Below are positions 1-8,700 of a stretch of 36,836 nucleotides of DNA, piece after piece. This stretch comes from Lentimicrobium sp. L6 (GTDB taxonomy: Bacteria > Bacteroidota > Bacteroidia > Bacteroidales > UBA12170). The stretch is from positions 1-36,836 of the forward strand of contig NZ_JABKCA010000058.1 of NCBI RefSeq assembly GCF_013166655.1, in the 5' to 3' direction. The position numbers were made by a program, and so were the translations under genes. The notes beneath the pieces were generated by a model. The model had not been told where the DNA came from, made no database searches, and saw only the letters and a program-made list of their open reading frames with translations. How positions within the stretch are numbered: the first letter of the stretch is position 1; each line of letters starts with the position of its first letter.

Positions 1-3000
1 TAGTTCGTGACGCAAATAATTGCGAGACAAGCGAAACTATCAGCATTAGTCAACCAGATGCAGAACTAAGTTTCACAACAACTCTAACAGATGTACTTTG
101 CTATGGAAACGCAACAGGAGCCATAGAAATCACTGCAACAGGCGGAACAGCAAACTATGAATTCAGTATCGATAATGGAGGAAGTTTCCAAGCGGAAAAT
201 AGCTTTGATAACTTGTTAGCTGGTGAGTATGAAATTATAGTTCGAGATGCCAATAATTGCGAAACAAGTGAAACCATCAGCATCAATCAACCCGATGCAG
301 AATTAAGTTTCACAACAACCCTAAGCGATGTGCTTTGTTACGGCAACGCCACAGGAGCCATAGAAATCACAGCTACAGGCGGAACAGCAAACTATGAATA
401 CAGCATCGATAATGGAGGAAGTTTCCAAACGGAAAATACTTTCGAAAACCTATTAGCTGGAGATTATCAAATTGTAGTTCGTGACGCAAATAATTGCGAG
501 ACAAGCGAAACTATCAGCATTAGTCAACCTGATGCAGAACTAAGTTTCACAACAACCCTAACAGATGTGCTTTGCTATGGCAACGCCACAGGAGCCATAG
601 AAATTACAGCCACAGGCGGAACTACAGACTACGAATACAGCATTGATAATGGAGGAAGTTTCCAAGCGGGAAATAGCTTCGAAAACCTATTAGCTGGTGA
701 GTATGAAATTATAGTTCGAGATGCCAATAATTGCGAGACAAGTGAAACGGTAAACATCAGTCAACCAGATGCAGAATTAAGTTTCACCACCACCCTAAGC
801 GATGTGCTTTGTTATGGCAACGCCACAGGAGCCATAGAAATCACAGCCACAGGCGGAACAGCAAACTATGAATACAGCATCGATAATGGAGGAAGTTTCC
901 AAACGGAAAATAGCTTTGATAACTTGTTAGCTGGTGAGTATGAAATTATAGTTCGAGATGCCAATAATTGCGAGACAAGTGAAATGGTAAACATCAGTCA
1001 ACCAGATGCAGAATTAAGTTTCACCACCACCCTAACTGATGTGCTTTGCTACGGCAACGCAACAGGAGCCATAGAAATCGAAGCAATTGGAGGAACAGCA
1101 AACTACGAATACAGCATCGATAATGGAGGAAGTTTCCAAGCGGAAAATAGCTTCGAAAATCTGATGGCTGGAGATTATGAAATTATAGTTCGAGATGCCA
1201 ATAATTGTGAAACAAGTGAAACTATCAACATCAGTCAACCAGAAGCAGAACTCAGTTTCACCACAATGCTAACCGATGTCCTTTGCTACGGAAACGCAAC
1301 CGGAGCCATAGAAATCACCGCAACAGGCGGAACAACAAACTATGAATACAGCATCGATAATGGAGGAAGTTTCCAAACGGAAAACAGCTTCGAAAATCTA
1401 ATGGCTGGTGATTATGATATAGTTGTTCGAGACGCTAATAATTGCGAAACAAGTGAAACAGTAAACATCAGTCAACCAGATGCAGAATTAAGTTTCACCA
1501 CCACCCTAACTGATGTGCTTTGCTACGACAACGCAACAGGAGCCATAGAAATCACCCCAACAGGAGGAACAGCAAACTATGAATACAGCATCGATAATGG
1601 AGGAAGTTTTCAAGCGGATAATACTTTCGAAAACCTATTAGCTGGTGATTATGAAATAATAGTTCGTGACGCCAATAATTGCGAAACAAGTGAAACCATC
1701 AGCATCAATCAACCAGATGCAGAACTCAGTTTCACAACAACCCTAACAGTTGTCCTTTGCCACGGTAATGCCACAGGAGCCATAGAAATTACGGCAATAG
1801 GCGGAACAACAAACTATGAATACAGCATCGATAATGGAGGAAGTTTCCAAACAGAAAATAGCTTCGAAAATCTAATAGCTGGGGAATATGAAATTATAGT
1901 TCGTGACGCCAATAATTGTGAAACAAGTGAAACAGTAAACATCAGCCAACCTGATGCAGAATTGAGTTTCACAACAACAATAACAGATGTGCTTTGTTAT
2001 GGAGAAGCCACAGGAGGAATTGAAATCACAGCCACCGGAGGAGTCACAGATTATGAATATTCCATCGACAATGGAATCACTTTCCAAGCTTCAAATATTT
2101 TCACAGGATTATTAGCTGGCGATTATGAAGTCATGGTAAAAGATGCCAACCAATGTGAGTCAATGAGTATGGTGAGCATTTCAGAGCCATCCTCAGCTTT
2201 AAGTTTTACAACAACAATAACAGATGTCCTTTGTTTTGGAGAAGCCACCGGAGGAATTGAAATCACAGCTTCTGGAGGAGTCCCAACTTATGAATACTCC
2301 ATCGACAATGGAATCACTTTCCAAGCTTCAAATATCTTTACTGACTTAATCGCAGGAGATTATGAGGTGATGGTAAAAGATGCTAATACTTGTGAATCTA
2401 CGAGCATAGTGAGTATATCTCAGCCAGATGAATTAGCTATTTCTGCTGATTTAGTTCATATTGCTTGCTTTGGTGGGAACGATGGGGAAATACTGATTTC
2501 TGCAAACGGTGGAGCAGAGGAATATCTATACTCCATAAATAATGGACTGGATTATCAAAGCTCAGCTGTTTTTACAAACTTAATAGCTGGTGAATATTAT
2601 ATTCGAGTTCAAGATGCCAATGCATGTGAGGCTAGCTCTATTGAAGTACTCACAGAACCTGCTTCCTTGCCAAATGTTTCTTTTTCAGGTTTGGATAGTC
2701 ATTATTGCTCCTATGATGAGCCCATCGTCCTGATCGGTAATCAGGCTCCAATGGGAAGCTTCGAAGGTGAAGGTATAACAGATAATGGTGATGGAACGGC
2801 AGTGTTTAGTCCAGAATTGGCTGGCACAGGAAATCATGAAATTATATATTATTATACAAGTCCCGAGTCTTGTTATAATTTTGAGATGCAAAATACTAAT
2901 GTTTCTTCTCCAACGGTAGTTTCTATAGAAGGTCTTAGTGAACAATATTGTTTGAGCACAAATGATATTCTAATTACCGGAAGTGAAGCTCCTTTAGGTG

Positions 3001-5090
3001 AATTTAGTGGTGTTGGTGTTTTGGATAATGGAGATGGAACGGCATGGTTTAGTCCTTCCACTGTTGGTGTTGGAGCAGAACATATCATCATTTATCAATT
3101 TACGAATGCAGATGGATGTTTTTCAGAGGTCGAAGTTCAAACACAGGTTCTTGAGGATCCTATTGCCATACAGTCGGGTTTGTTAGCTCAGTATTGTATT
3201 GATTCCGATGATGTGATCATAACATCGAATGATCCTCAAGGAAATTTCTCGGGCCCTGGTATTATTGACCATAATAATGGAACAGCTACTTTCAGCCCTG
3301 CATTAGCAGGTGTAGGAGGTCCTTTCGAGATTGAATATGTATTGACCAATGATATTGGTTGTCAGGCAGAGGATATACAAGAAGTCACCATTTATGATTA
3401 TGTAGAGATTAGTTTTGCAGGTCTAGATGACTTTTATTGTTCAAATGCTAATAGTGCTATCATAACGGGTAGTGAGGCTCCATTTGGTTATTTTATGGGT
3501 TCTGGTGTGCTTGACCATGGAGATGGAACGGCAGAGCTTAATCTTTCTAGTCTGCCAGTTGGTGGCCCCTACGATTTGGCATATTATTATGCAGAAGCAG
3601 GGGGGTGTTTGAGTGAATATCATCAGGAGTTTACGGTTGTTGAGGCAGAGAGTATTGATTTTTCTGGTCTTGAGATGTCGTATTGTTTTGCAGATGAAAG
3701 CCATCAATTAATAGGCAGCCATGCTCCTGAATGCTATTTTGAAGGGAATGGAATAGAGCAGCAATCTGATGGCCATGCTTGGTATAATCCTAGCTTAGTG
3801 GTAGCTGGACAAGAGGATACCATCACTTACTTTTACGAAAATGAGAACCTATGTTTGAGTAATACTTCACATATTACTTTAGTGAAAGAAAATCCAGTTG
3901 CTGATTTTGAGTTTGCTTTATATCAGTGTAATGATGAAGCAGTATTTATGGATCAGTCTTATTCTGCCAATGGTGAAATTGTTTCCTGGAACTGGAACTT
4001 TGGGGATATCTACAGTGGGGCATTTAATAGCTCCAATTTGCAAAACCCAGTGCATGAGTTTGTGACGAATTATTCCACATTTAATGTTCATTTAGAAGTG
4101 GAGGATGAAACAGGATGTTATGGCGATATTATAAAGCCATTAATTCCATACTCTGGCGTTACCATTAAAGGAAATGTATCTAAAACCAATGGTGAGCCTA
4201 TTGAAAATGGTTATGTAGCCGCTTTCTATTTGTCAGATGGAGTTTTATCTGTTTTTGCTGACTTGACCCCAATACAAGAAAATGGAGATTATGAGTTTGT
4301 AGGAATGTCTTCTTGTGTGGAATATTTGATACATGCCATACCTAATAAATTCGATTATCCATTTGTATTTCCTCGTTGGTATGATGATGCTTTTTATTGG
4401 ACGGATGCAACAGTTGTTTCGGCTTCTTTAGGAAATGAAGTTATAGAGCATGTTGATTTTAGTTTAGTAGATCATAATCCAATACCCAATGGTCCTTCAA
4501 GTTTAAGTGGAGGCGTATATTACCTCAATTCTAAAGGAGAGCCGGTGAAGAATGTAGATGTCATACTTGAATTTGATGCTGCTGATGATAAAATAAGTGA
4601 TGTGAGCAGCTTTGAAATATCTGATGAGGAAGGGCAGTGGAAGTTTGATAATCTACCTAATGGTAATTTTAAGGTAAAAGTGGATATGCCTGGTTTAAGA
4701 ATGGATTCTGTATATCAGGTAAGTATCAGTACTTCGGAAACTCATATTACTGACCTGAACTATTATGTGGATACCTTAAGTGGGATTTATATAATCTTCA
4801 CAGGCATAGAGGAGCTTAATCAACAAGCTTTTGGTCAAATAGATATTTACCCCAACCCAAATGAAGGTCATTTTAGTTTAGCCGTGAGTAAGACAGCTGG
4901 ACAAGTGGAGATAGAAGAGATTGAAATTTGGGATTTAGAAGGTCGATTTATAAGAAGGATTTCTGCAAATTATAAAGGTCTTCAATATGAAGCTGAACTT
5001 GATTTCACCGAACTGCAATCCGGAGTGTATCTGTTAAAGCTAAAGAATGGAGAGGAGATAGGCTTGAGGAAGTTTGTCATACAGAAATAG
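1..5090 (+). CDS. Giant secreted SprB-repeat adhesin with type IX sorting domain (5' end outside window)
   Basis: The frame is open from the left edge (first full codon at position 3), so this is the C-terminal 1695 residues of a longer protein. Domains in order: SprB repeats of exactly 237 bp starting at 57, 294, 531 and so on to 2427, each with two Cys (in DVLCYG and NNCET contexts); five 81-82-residue modules, each with a G-L-x3-Y-C motif and most with G-D-G-T-A (about 2680-3890); a PKD-like domain with WNWNFGD (about 3897-4140); two carboxypeptidase-regulatory-like domains (about 4156-4460 and 4496-4760); and a type-A T9SS C-terminal domain beginning IDIYPNPNEG (about 4839) and ending LRKFVIQK. 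Family knowledge: such proteins cross the outer membrane by T9SS and act in adhesion or gliding. The ligand is unknown. Secretion by T9SS is a strong inference from the terminal domain; the adhesin role is less certain. Confidence 0.9.
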   Translation, partial: VRDANNCETSETISISQPDAELSFTTTLTDVLCYGNATGAIEITATGGTANYEFSIDNGGSFQAENSFDNLLAGEYEIIVRDANNCETSETISINQPDAELSFTTTLSDVLCYGNATGAIEITATGGTANYEYSIDNGGSFQTENTFENLLAGDYQIVVRDANNCETSETISISQPDAELSFTTTLTDVLCYGNATGAIEITATGGTTDYEYSIDNGGSFQAGNSFENLLAGEYEIIVRDANNCETSETVNISQPDAELSFTTTLSDVLCYGNATGAIEITATGGTANYEYSIDNGGSFQTENSFDNLLAGEYEIIVRDANNCETSEMVNISQPDAELSFTTTLTDVLCYGNATGAIEIEAIGGTANYEYSIDNGGSFQAENSFENLMAGDYEIIVRDANNCETSETINISQPEAELSFTTMLTDVLCYGNATGAIEITATGGTTNYEYSIDNGGSFQTENSFENLMAGDYDIVVRDANNCETSETVNISQPDAELSFTTTLTDVLCYDNATGAIEITPTGGTANYEYSIDNGGSFQADNTFENLLAGDYEIIVRDANNCETSETISINQPDAELSFTTTLTVVLCHGNATGAIEITAIGGTTNYEYSIDNGGSFQTENSFENLIAGEYEIIVRDANNCETSETVNISQPDAELSFTTTITDVLCYGEATGGIEITATGGVTDYEYSIDNGITFQASNIFTGLLAGDYEVMVKDANQCESMSMVSISEPSSALSFTTTITDVLCFGEATGGIEITASGGVPTYEYSIDNGITFQASNIFTDLIAGDYEVMVKDANTCESTSIVSISQPDELAISADLVHIACFGGNDGEILISANGGAEEYLYSINNGLDYQSSAVFTNLIAGEYYIRVQDANACEASSIEVLTEPASLPNVSFSGLDSHYCSYDEPIVLIGNQAPMGSFEGEGITDNGDGTAVFSPELAGTGNHEIIYYYTSPESCYNFEMQNTNVSSPTVVSIEGLSEQYCLSTNDILITGSEAPLGEFSGVGVLDNGDGTAWFSPSTVGVGAEHIIIYQFTNADGCFSEVEVQTQVLEDPIAIQSGLLAQYCIDSDDVIITSNDPQGNFSGPGIIDHNNGTATFSPALAGVGGPFEIEYVLTNDIGCQAEDIQEVTIYDYVEISFAGLDDFYCSNANSAIITGSEAPFGYFMGSGVLDHGDGTAELNLSSLPVGGPYDLAYYYAEAGGCLSEYHQEFTVVEAESIDFSGLEMSYCFADESHQLIGSHAPECYFEGNGIEQQSDGHAWYNPSLVVAGQEDTITYFYENENLCLSNTSHITLVKENPVADFEFALYQCNDEAVFMDQSYSANGEIVSWNWNFGDIYSGAFNSSNLQNPVHEFVTNYSTFNVHLEVEDETGCYGDIIKPLIPYSGVTIKGNVSKTNGEPIENGYVAAFYLSDGVLSVFADLTPIQENGDYEFVGMSSCVEYLIHAIPNKFDYPFVFPRWYDDAFYWTDATVVSASLGNEVIEHVDFSLVDHNPIPNGPSSLSGGVYYLNSKGEPVKNVDVILEFDAADDKISDVSSFEISDEEGQWKFDNLPNGNFKVKVDMPGLRMDSVYQVSISTSETHITDLNYYVDTLSGIYIIFTGIEELNQQAFGQIDIYPNPNEGHFSLAVSKTAGQVEIEEIEIWDLEGRFIRRISANYKGLQYEAELDFTELQSGVYLLKLKNGEEIGLRKFVIQK
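57..2663 (+). repeat. Eleven tandem 237-bp SprB-repeat units
   Basis: Units start at 57, 294, 531, 768, 1005, 1242, 1479, 1716, 1953, 2190 and 2427, every step exactly 237 bp (79 codons) with no indel. Units one to eight are nearly identical in DNA; the last three, especially the eleventh, are progressively diverged. A part-unit precedes position 57, so the array continues out of the window. Each encodes the SprB-like pattern: Cys-x-Gly, an ATGG turn, YEYSIDNG, an LLAGDYE strand and a second Cys. Confidence 0.9.
2679..3896 (+). repeat. Five diverged 81-82-codon modules inside the adhesin
   Basis: The G-L codons of successive modules begin at 2688, 2931, 3177, 3420 and 3666, spaced 243, 246, 243 and 246 bp. 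Shared features are G-L-x3-Y-C, a short strand ending in an I-T-G-S-E-A-P-like turn, F-x-G-x-G, D-N-G-D-G-T-A, F-S-P and a closing Cys. The fifth copy is the most degraded (DGHAWYNP). The DNA is much more diverged than in the SprB array, so this expansion is older. I do not recognise a named domain; an Ig-like beta-sandwich is a guess from the strand pattern. Confidence 0.7.
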
Positions 5091-5160
5091 TGTTATGGTC
5101 GAATTTAATTTTTTAAAGATTTCTAAAGTCTATTATAAGGTTTCTTTAGTGAATTGAAAT

Positions 5161-5178
5161 ATCATGGTAAACCGTGAT
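5161..5178. promoter_or_regulatory. Operator-like inverted repeat, site 1
   Basis: ATCATGGT-AA-ACCGTGAT is an 18-bp inverted repeat with one T/C deviation. It begins 39 bp upstream of the TAACTTTG box at 5200. The same core recurs at 5379 and 5405. The position (centre near -43 from the likely transcription start) is typical of an activator overlapping the -33 region. The binding protein is unknown. Confidence 0.6.
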
Positions 5179-5199
5179 GAATTATTCGGCTGAAATATT

Positions 5200-5207
5200 T
5201 AACTTTG
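5200..5207 (+). promoter_or_regulatory. Bacteroidota-type -7 box TAACTTTG
   Basis: TAACTTTG fits the TAnnTTTG consensus. No clear TTTG -33 element lies 19-21 bp upstream; operator site 1 lies close to where it would be, which suggests activator dependence. It would start the short transcript that ends at the terminator near 5347. Confidence 0.55.
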
Positions 5208-5212
5208 TAATC

Positions 5213-5347
5213 CTTTAATTAATGTGCAATTATAATGTTGCTAAGGGAAAAGATGAGTGTGGACTGAGGAAGTTCATTGTATCATATAAACTTGCAAAGG
5301 TTTATACATGCGACAGTAAAAAGCTTGGGTGAGATCCAAGCTTTTTT
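5213..5347 (+). ncRNA. Candidate small terminated transcript (sRNA or tiny mRNA)
   Basis: Between the TAACTTTG box and a strong intrinsic terminator lie about 135 nt. Visible pairing: TATAATG (5231-5237) with CATTGTA, one GU pair; alternatively TGGACT (5259-5264) with AGTTCA; then ATAAAC with GTTTAT around an 8-nt loop; then the terminator. A 36-codon frame, ATG 5222 to TGA 5330, fills the transcript and ends in the terminator loop; its product contains GLRKF, recalling the end of the adhesin upstream, but nothing else supports translation. I match it to no known RNA family: the conserved cores of RNase P RNA, SRP RNA and tmRNA are absent. The boundaries are inferred from the promoter and terminator only. 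Confidence 0.45.
5318..5347 (+). terminator. Intrinsic terminator of the small transcript
   Basis: An 8-bp perfect stem AAGCTTGG/CCAAGCTT (5321-5328 with 5336-5343) with a 7-nt loop is followed by a run of T. It separates the short transcript from the downstream kinase operon. Confidence 0.8.
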
Positions 5348-5378
5348 GTTATCTCAATAATGTATCTAAGACTGAAAA

Positions 5379-5396
5379 CTCACGGTAAACCCTGAG
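5379..5396. promoter_or_regulatory. Operator-like inverted repeat, site 2
   Basis: CTCACGGT-AA-ACCCTGAG is the second copy of the 18-bp inverted repeat, with one mismatch between arms. It starts exactly 26 bp before site 3, so both would face nearly the same side of the helix. It is the distal site for the promoter at 5444. Confidence 0.55.
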
Positions 5397-5404
5397 AGAA
5401 GGAA

Positions 5405-5422
5405 ATCACGGTAAAGGGGGAG
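5405..5422. promoter_or_regulatory. Operator-like repeat, site 3 (one good half-site)
   Basis: ATCACGGT-AA-AGGGGGAG keeps the left half-site and central AA, but the right half is degenerate. It starts 39 bp before TACATTTG at 5444, the same spacing as site 1 to its own box. Confidence 0.5.
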
Positions 5423-5443
5423 TGCCATTATTTTTATTGGGTT

Positions 5444-5451
5444 TACATTTG
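5444..5451 (+). promoter_or_regulatory. -7 box TACATTTG of the small-protein/sensor-kinase operon
   Basis: TACATTTG matches TAnnTTTG and lies 21 bp before the ATG at 5473, giving a leader of about 15 nt. No convincing -33 element is present, and sites 2 and 3 lie directly upstream, consistent with an activated promoter. Confidence 0.55.
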
Positions 5452-5472
5452 TTATTGAACTATTAAAATATA

Positions 5473-5721
5473 ATGATTATGGCGCTCACTATTATATATT
5501 TGTTAAATAGAACTTTAGGAAGGGCCATGGAAGGGTACAATGTTCAGCTTCTATGGCTTTGTGAAGGCGATAAGCCTATTGTATTTGAGTCCTACTCTAA
5601 TCATTTAGGGCAAGCTATCGTTTCGCATCCATTCCATGGAAAGGTTAAGATTCTAGTCGATGGTGAAGATTATGGATTTATGGAAACCCCAGGAGTGCAT
5701 ACTGTTATTATGGAAGAATAA
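5473..5721 (+). CDS. Hypothetical 82-residue protein leading the sensor-kinase operon
   Basis: I do not recognise this protein. It has no convincing signal peptide; the N-terminal hydrophobic stretch (ALTIIYLL) is short and followed by Arg. Alternating strands, a Gly-Gln-Ala turn near the middle and VKILVDGEDYG near the end suggest a small beta-sandwich, perhaps related to carboxypeptidase-regulatory-like domains, but that is only a topology guess. The start could be the ATG at 5473 or 5479. It sits just downstream of an operator-controlled promoter and 63 bp before the sensor kinase, with no terminator between, so co-transcription is likely. A regulatory partner or substrate of the kinase pathway is possible but unproven. 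Confidence 0.55.
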   Translation: MIMALTIIYLLNRTLGRAMEGYNVQLLWLCEGDKPIVFESYSNHLGQAIVSHPFHGKVKILVDGEDYGFMETPGVHTVIMEE

Positions 5722-5784
5722 TTGTTTGAATTGTTTTATGCAAATGAAAAAATAGTAAATTGTATTCCCTAAATAAAACGAATC

Positions 5785-8700
5785 ATGCATCCTCTGATTA
5801 AGTATATTCTTCTGGTTTGTATTGGCTTACAAAGTATATTTTTATATGCTCAGGAGGCACAGTATTTCCGTGAAGGTTATACCGTTAAAAAAGATTTGTA
5901 CTCAAAGTTTGATAATTATACTACGGAGGATGGTTTGATTAGTGAAGATGTAAAATTAATACTGCAAGATAAACAGGGTTATATGTGGTTTGGCACATCT
6001 GAAGGACTTAGTAAATACGATGGTTATGATTTCACCAATTATCAAAATAATCCTAATGACAGCTCTTCTATATCTGACAATTTTATCACAGCTATTGAAG
6101 AAGATATTTATGGTGATTTATGGATAGGAACTAAAAATGGACTGAATAAACTCAACCGATCTGAAGGGTCTTTTTATAGATTTTATGCAGAGACTGGAGA
6201 GAAAAATGCTTTGCAAAATAACTATATCAGTGATTTGTTATCAGACTCCTCAGGAGTTTTGTGGATAGATACTTATGAGGGCTATCTTCACAAATTTAAT
6301 ATAGAGGATTCTACTCTTAAGTTTTACAAGCATCCTCCATCTCAAAATGACATTTATTTTATACATAGGTTATTCAGAGATGGAAATAAGATTTGGGTTT
6401 GTTATAAAAATAAAACCCAGATTTTTTATATTAAAGAAGAGAAGTTTGAATTATTTGAAGATCGGGATATTAAGTTGGTTAATATGGGGAATAATAGTTG
6501 GTTTCATTCTTATTCATCTGTTTTAAAGGATAATAACGGGACTTATTATATCGGAAATGTCCATAGTAAAACGCTTATTTATGAACCCCAAAAACAAATA
6601 TTAAGAAATTTGCCGTTTGCATCTATATATTATATGCTAAAGGGTACGAATAATCAAATATGGTTGGGAGGCTATACTCTTGGCCTAGTTCAGTATGATA
6701 TTAGTAAAAACAAATTCACCCAATATAAGCATACTGATGATAATCCATATTCAATCGCGGATAAAAGAGTATGGGATATCCTAGAAGACAAAAGAGGAAA
6801 TATTTGGATAGCGACTCCCTCAGGGGTCTCTAAATTAAGCCCACAAAAACAGGCCTTTCAACACATTAGGCATATTAGTAATGTTGAGGCATCCATCATT
6901 GATAATGATGTAAAAGATGTGATTCAAACTAATGACAGTAATATTTGGGTTGCTACTTCTAATGGTATTAGTGTTTTGAATAAGAACAAGAATAGTGTTA
7001 AAACATATCGACATGATCCCCAAAACAAAGAAGGTTTACTAAATGATAAAATTAAATGTCTGTATCAGGATAAGGAGGAGACGATCTGGATAGGTGGTTG
7101 GACAGGTCAGGGGATGGATTTTTTAAGGAACGGTGAAGAAGAATTCAAGCACTACTCCATCTCGGAAAAAAAATTCAATGGATATGATTGGTATGTCGAT
7201 TTTGCAGAAGCAAATGATGAGCTCTTTGTAGGCTTTTTTGGAGCAACATCACTTGCGAAATTTGACAGGAATAGTTTAGAGTTATATGATTCCTTTAATA
7301 AAATTGGAATTAACACTAAAACGGATGTGCCAATTATTCAATCGTATAAAAATTATCTTTTTTCTCTAAATTTCGCCTTTCTCAATTTTGACAAAAATAA
7401 GCATGGGGCATATAGAGACCTTAATGTTAATAAGAATATGTTAAATGCAAATTCGGTGCATTTTAAGACAATTAATCTAGATAAAACGGAAAGACCAAAT
7501 GGATATGAGATTATCAATGGAAATTTATTTGCATATACTAATTTCAACCTTTGGACCTTTGATGACATTAATGAGACCTTTACTAAAAACTTAAGAATAA
7601 ATCAGGAAGTTAACAGCATTGAAAAAGCAAAAGAGGAGGACTGTATTTGGTTAGCCAATGAAAACAGACTGAAAAAGGTTAAGTTAGGACTTCAAGATCG
7701 TGAACTTAAAAGTATCAACCTTCCTTCAGAGATTACCGATTTATATTCATCTGATGATACTATTTATATTGGAACACAAAAGGGTCTGTATTTTGTAGCA
7801 GAATCAAAACTACAGAATTACAATGATCTTGTTCAGATAAAGGGGTTTGAGTCCACGAAAATTAATGAGATTATTATCAATAAAAATCGCTTAATCCATG
7901 TCTCCTCAGATAATGGTTTGTATATTTTGAATCAAAACAAAACCATAAAGAATTACCTAACAGCTGAGAATTCTGAACTCTCAAATGTAATTATTCACGA
8001 TATTTTCATAGATAAGCAGCAAAATTTTTGGATTGGAACACAAGAGGGGCTTAATTTGTATGATGAGGAAGGTGGTAATTTTCAATCATGGTTTCATGAT
8101 GAAATGGATCCCCATTCAATTTCAGGTAATACCATCTATTCCATAACGGAAAGAGATGATGGCTTATATCTGGGAACAAACTGCGGTTATAGTATATTCA
8201 ATCTAAAATCAAATTCCTTTATCAGAAAATTTTCTGCCGATGAGAATAGTGTCCAGACTAGCTTAACCACTTGCTTGTTATCAGATTCCAAAGACAATAT
8301 TTGGATTGGAAATGGGTCAAATGGGTATAGCGTTGACTATCTAAATACCGCAACAAATACGATTAAACACTATCATGATTTACCCTACGATTCTGCTTCC
8401 TACAAAGGGAAGGAAGCCAATTTTGTTTTTGAAGATAGCCAAAATAATATATGGATAGGTACAGATAAAGGTTTGAATAAATTCGATAGAAAAACAGAGA
8501 CATTTAAATTGTTTTCTAAAGAAAATGGTATGCCTACTTCAGAAGTACTGGCGATGGAAGAAGATGATAAAGGGGTTTATTGGTTAGGCTCGAATGAGGG
8601 TCTTATAAAATTTAATGAGGAAGCTAATTCATTCAAACAATTCAGAACAAGGGATGGTATATCATCCAATACTTATAGCCAAAAGGCATCGGCTAAATTA

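Noticed and set aside
1-2663. The regular repeats as a CRISPR array
   Set aside because: The repeats are contiguous 237-bp coding units in one open frame with no spacers.
5213-5347. Known housekeeping RNA (RNase P RNA, SRP RNA, tmRNA)
   Set aside because: None of their conserved core sequences are present and the length does not suit RNase P RNA or tmRNA.
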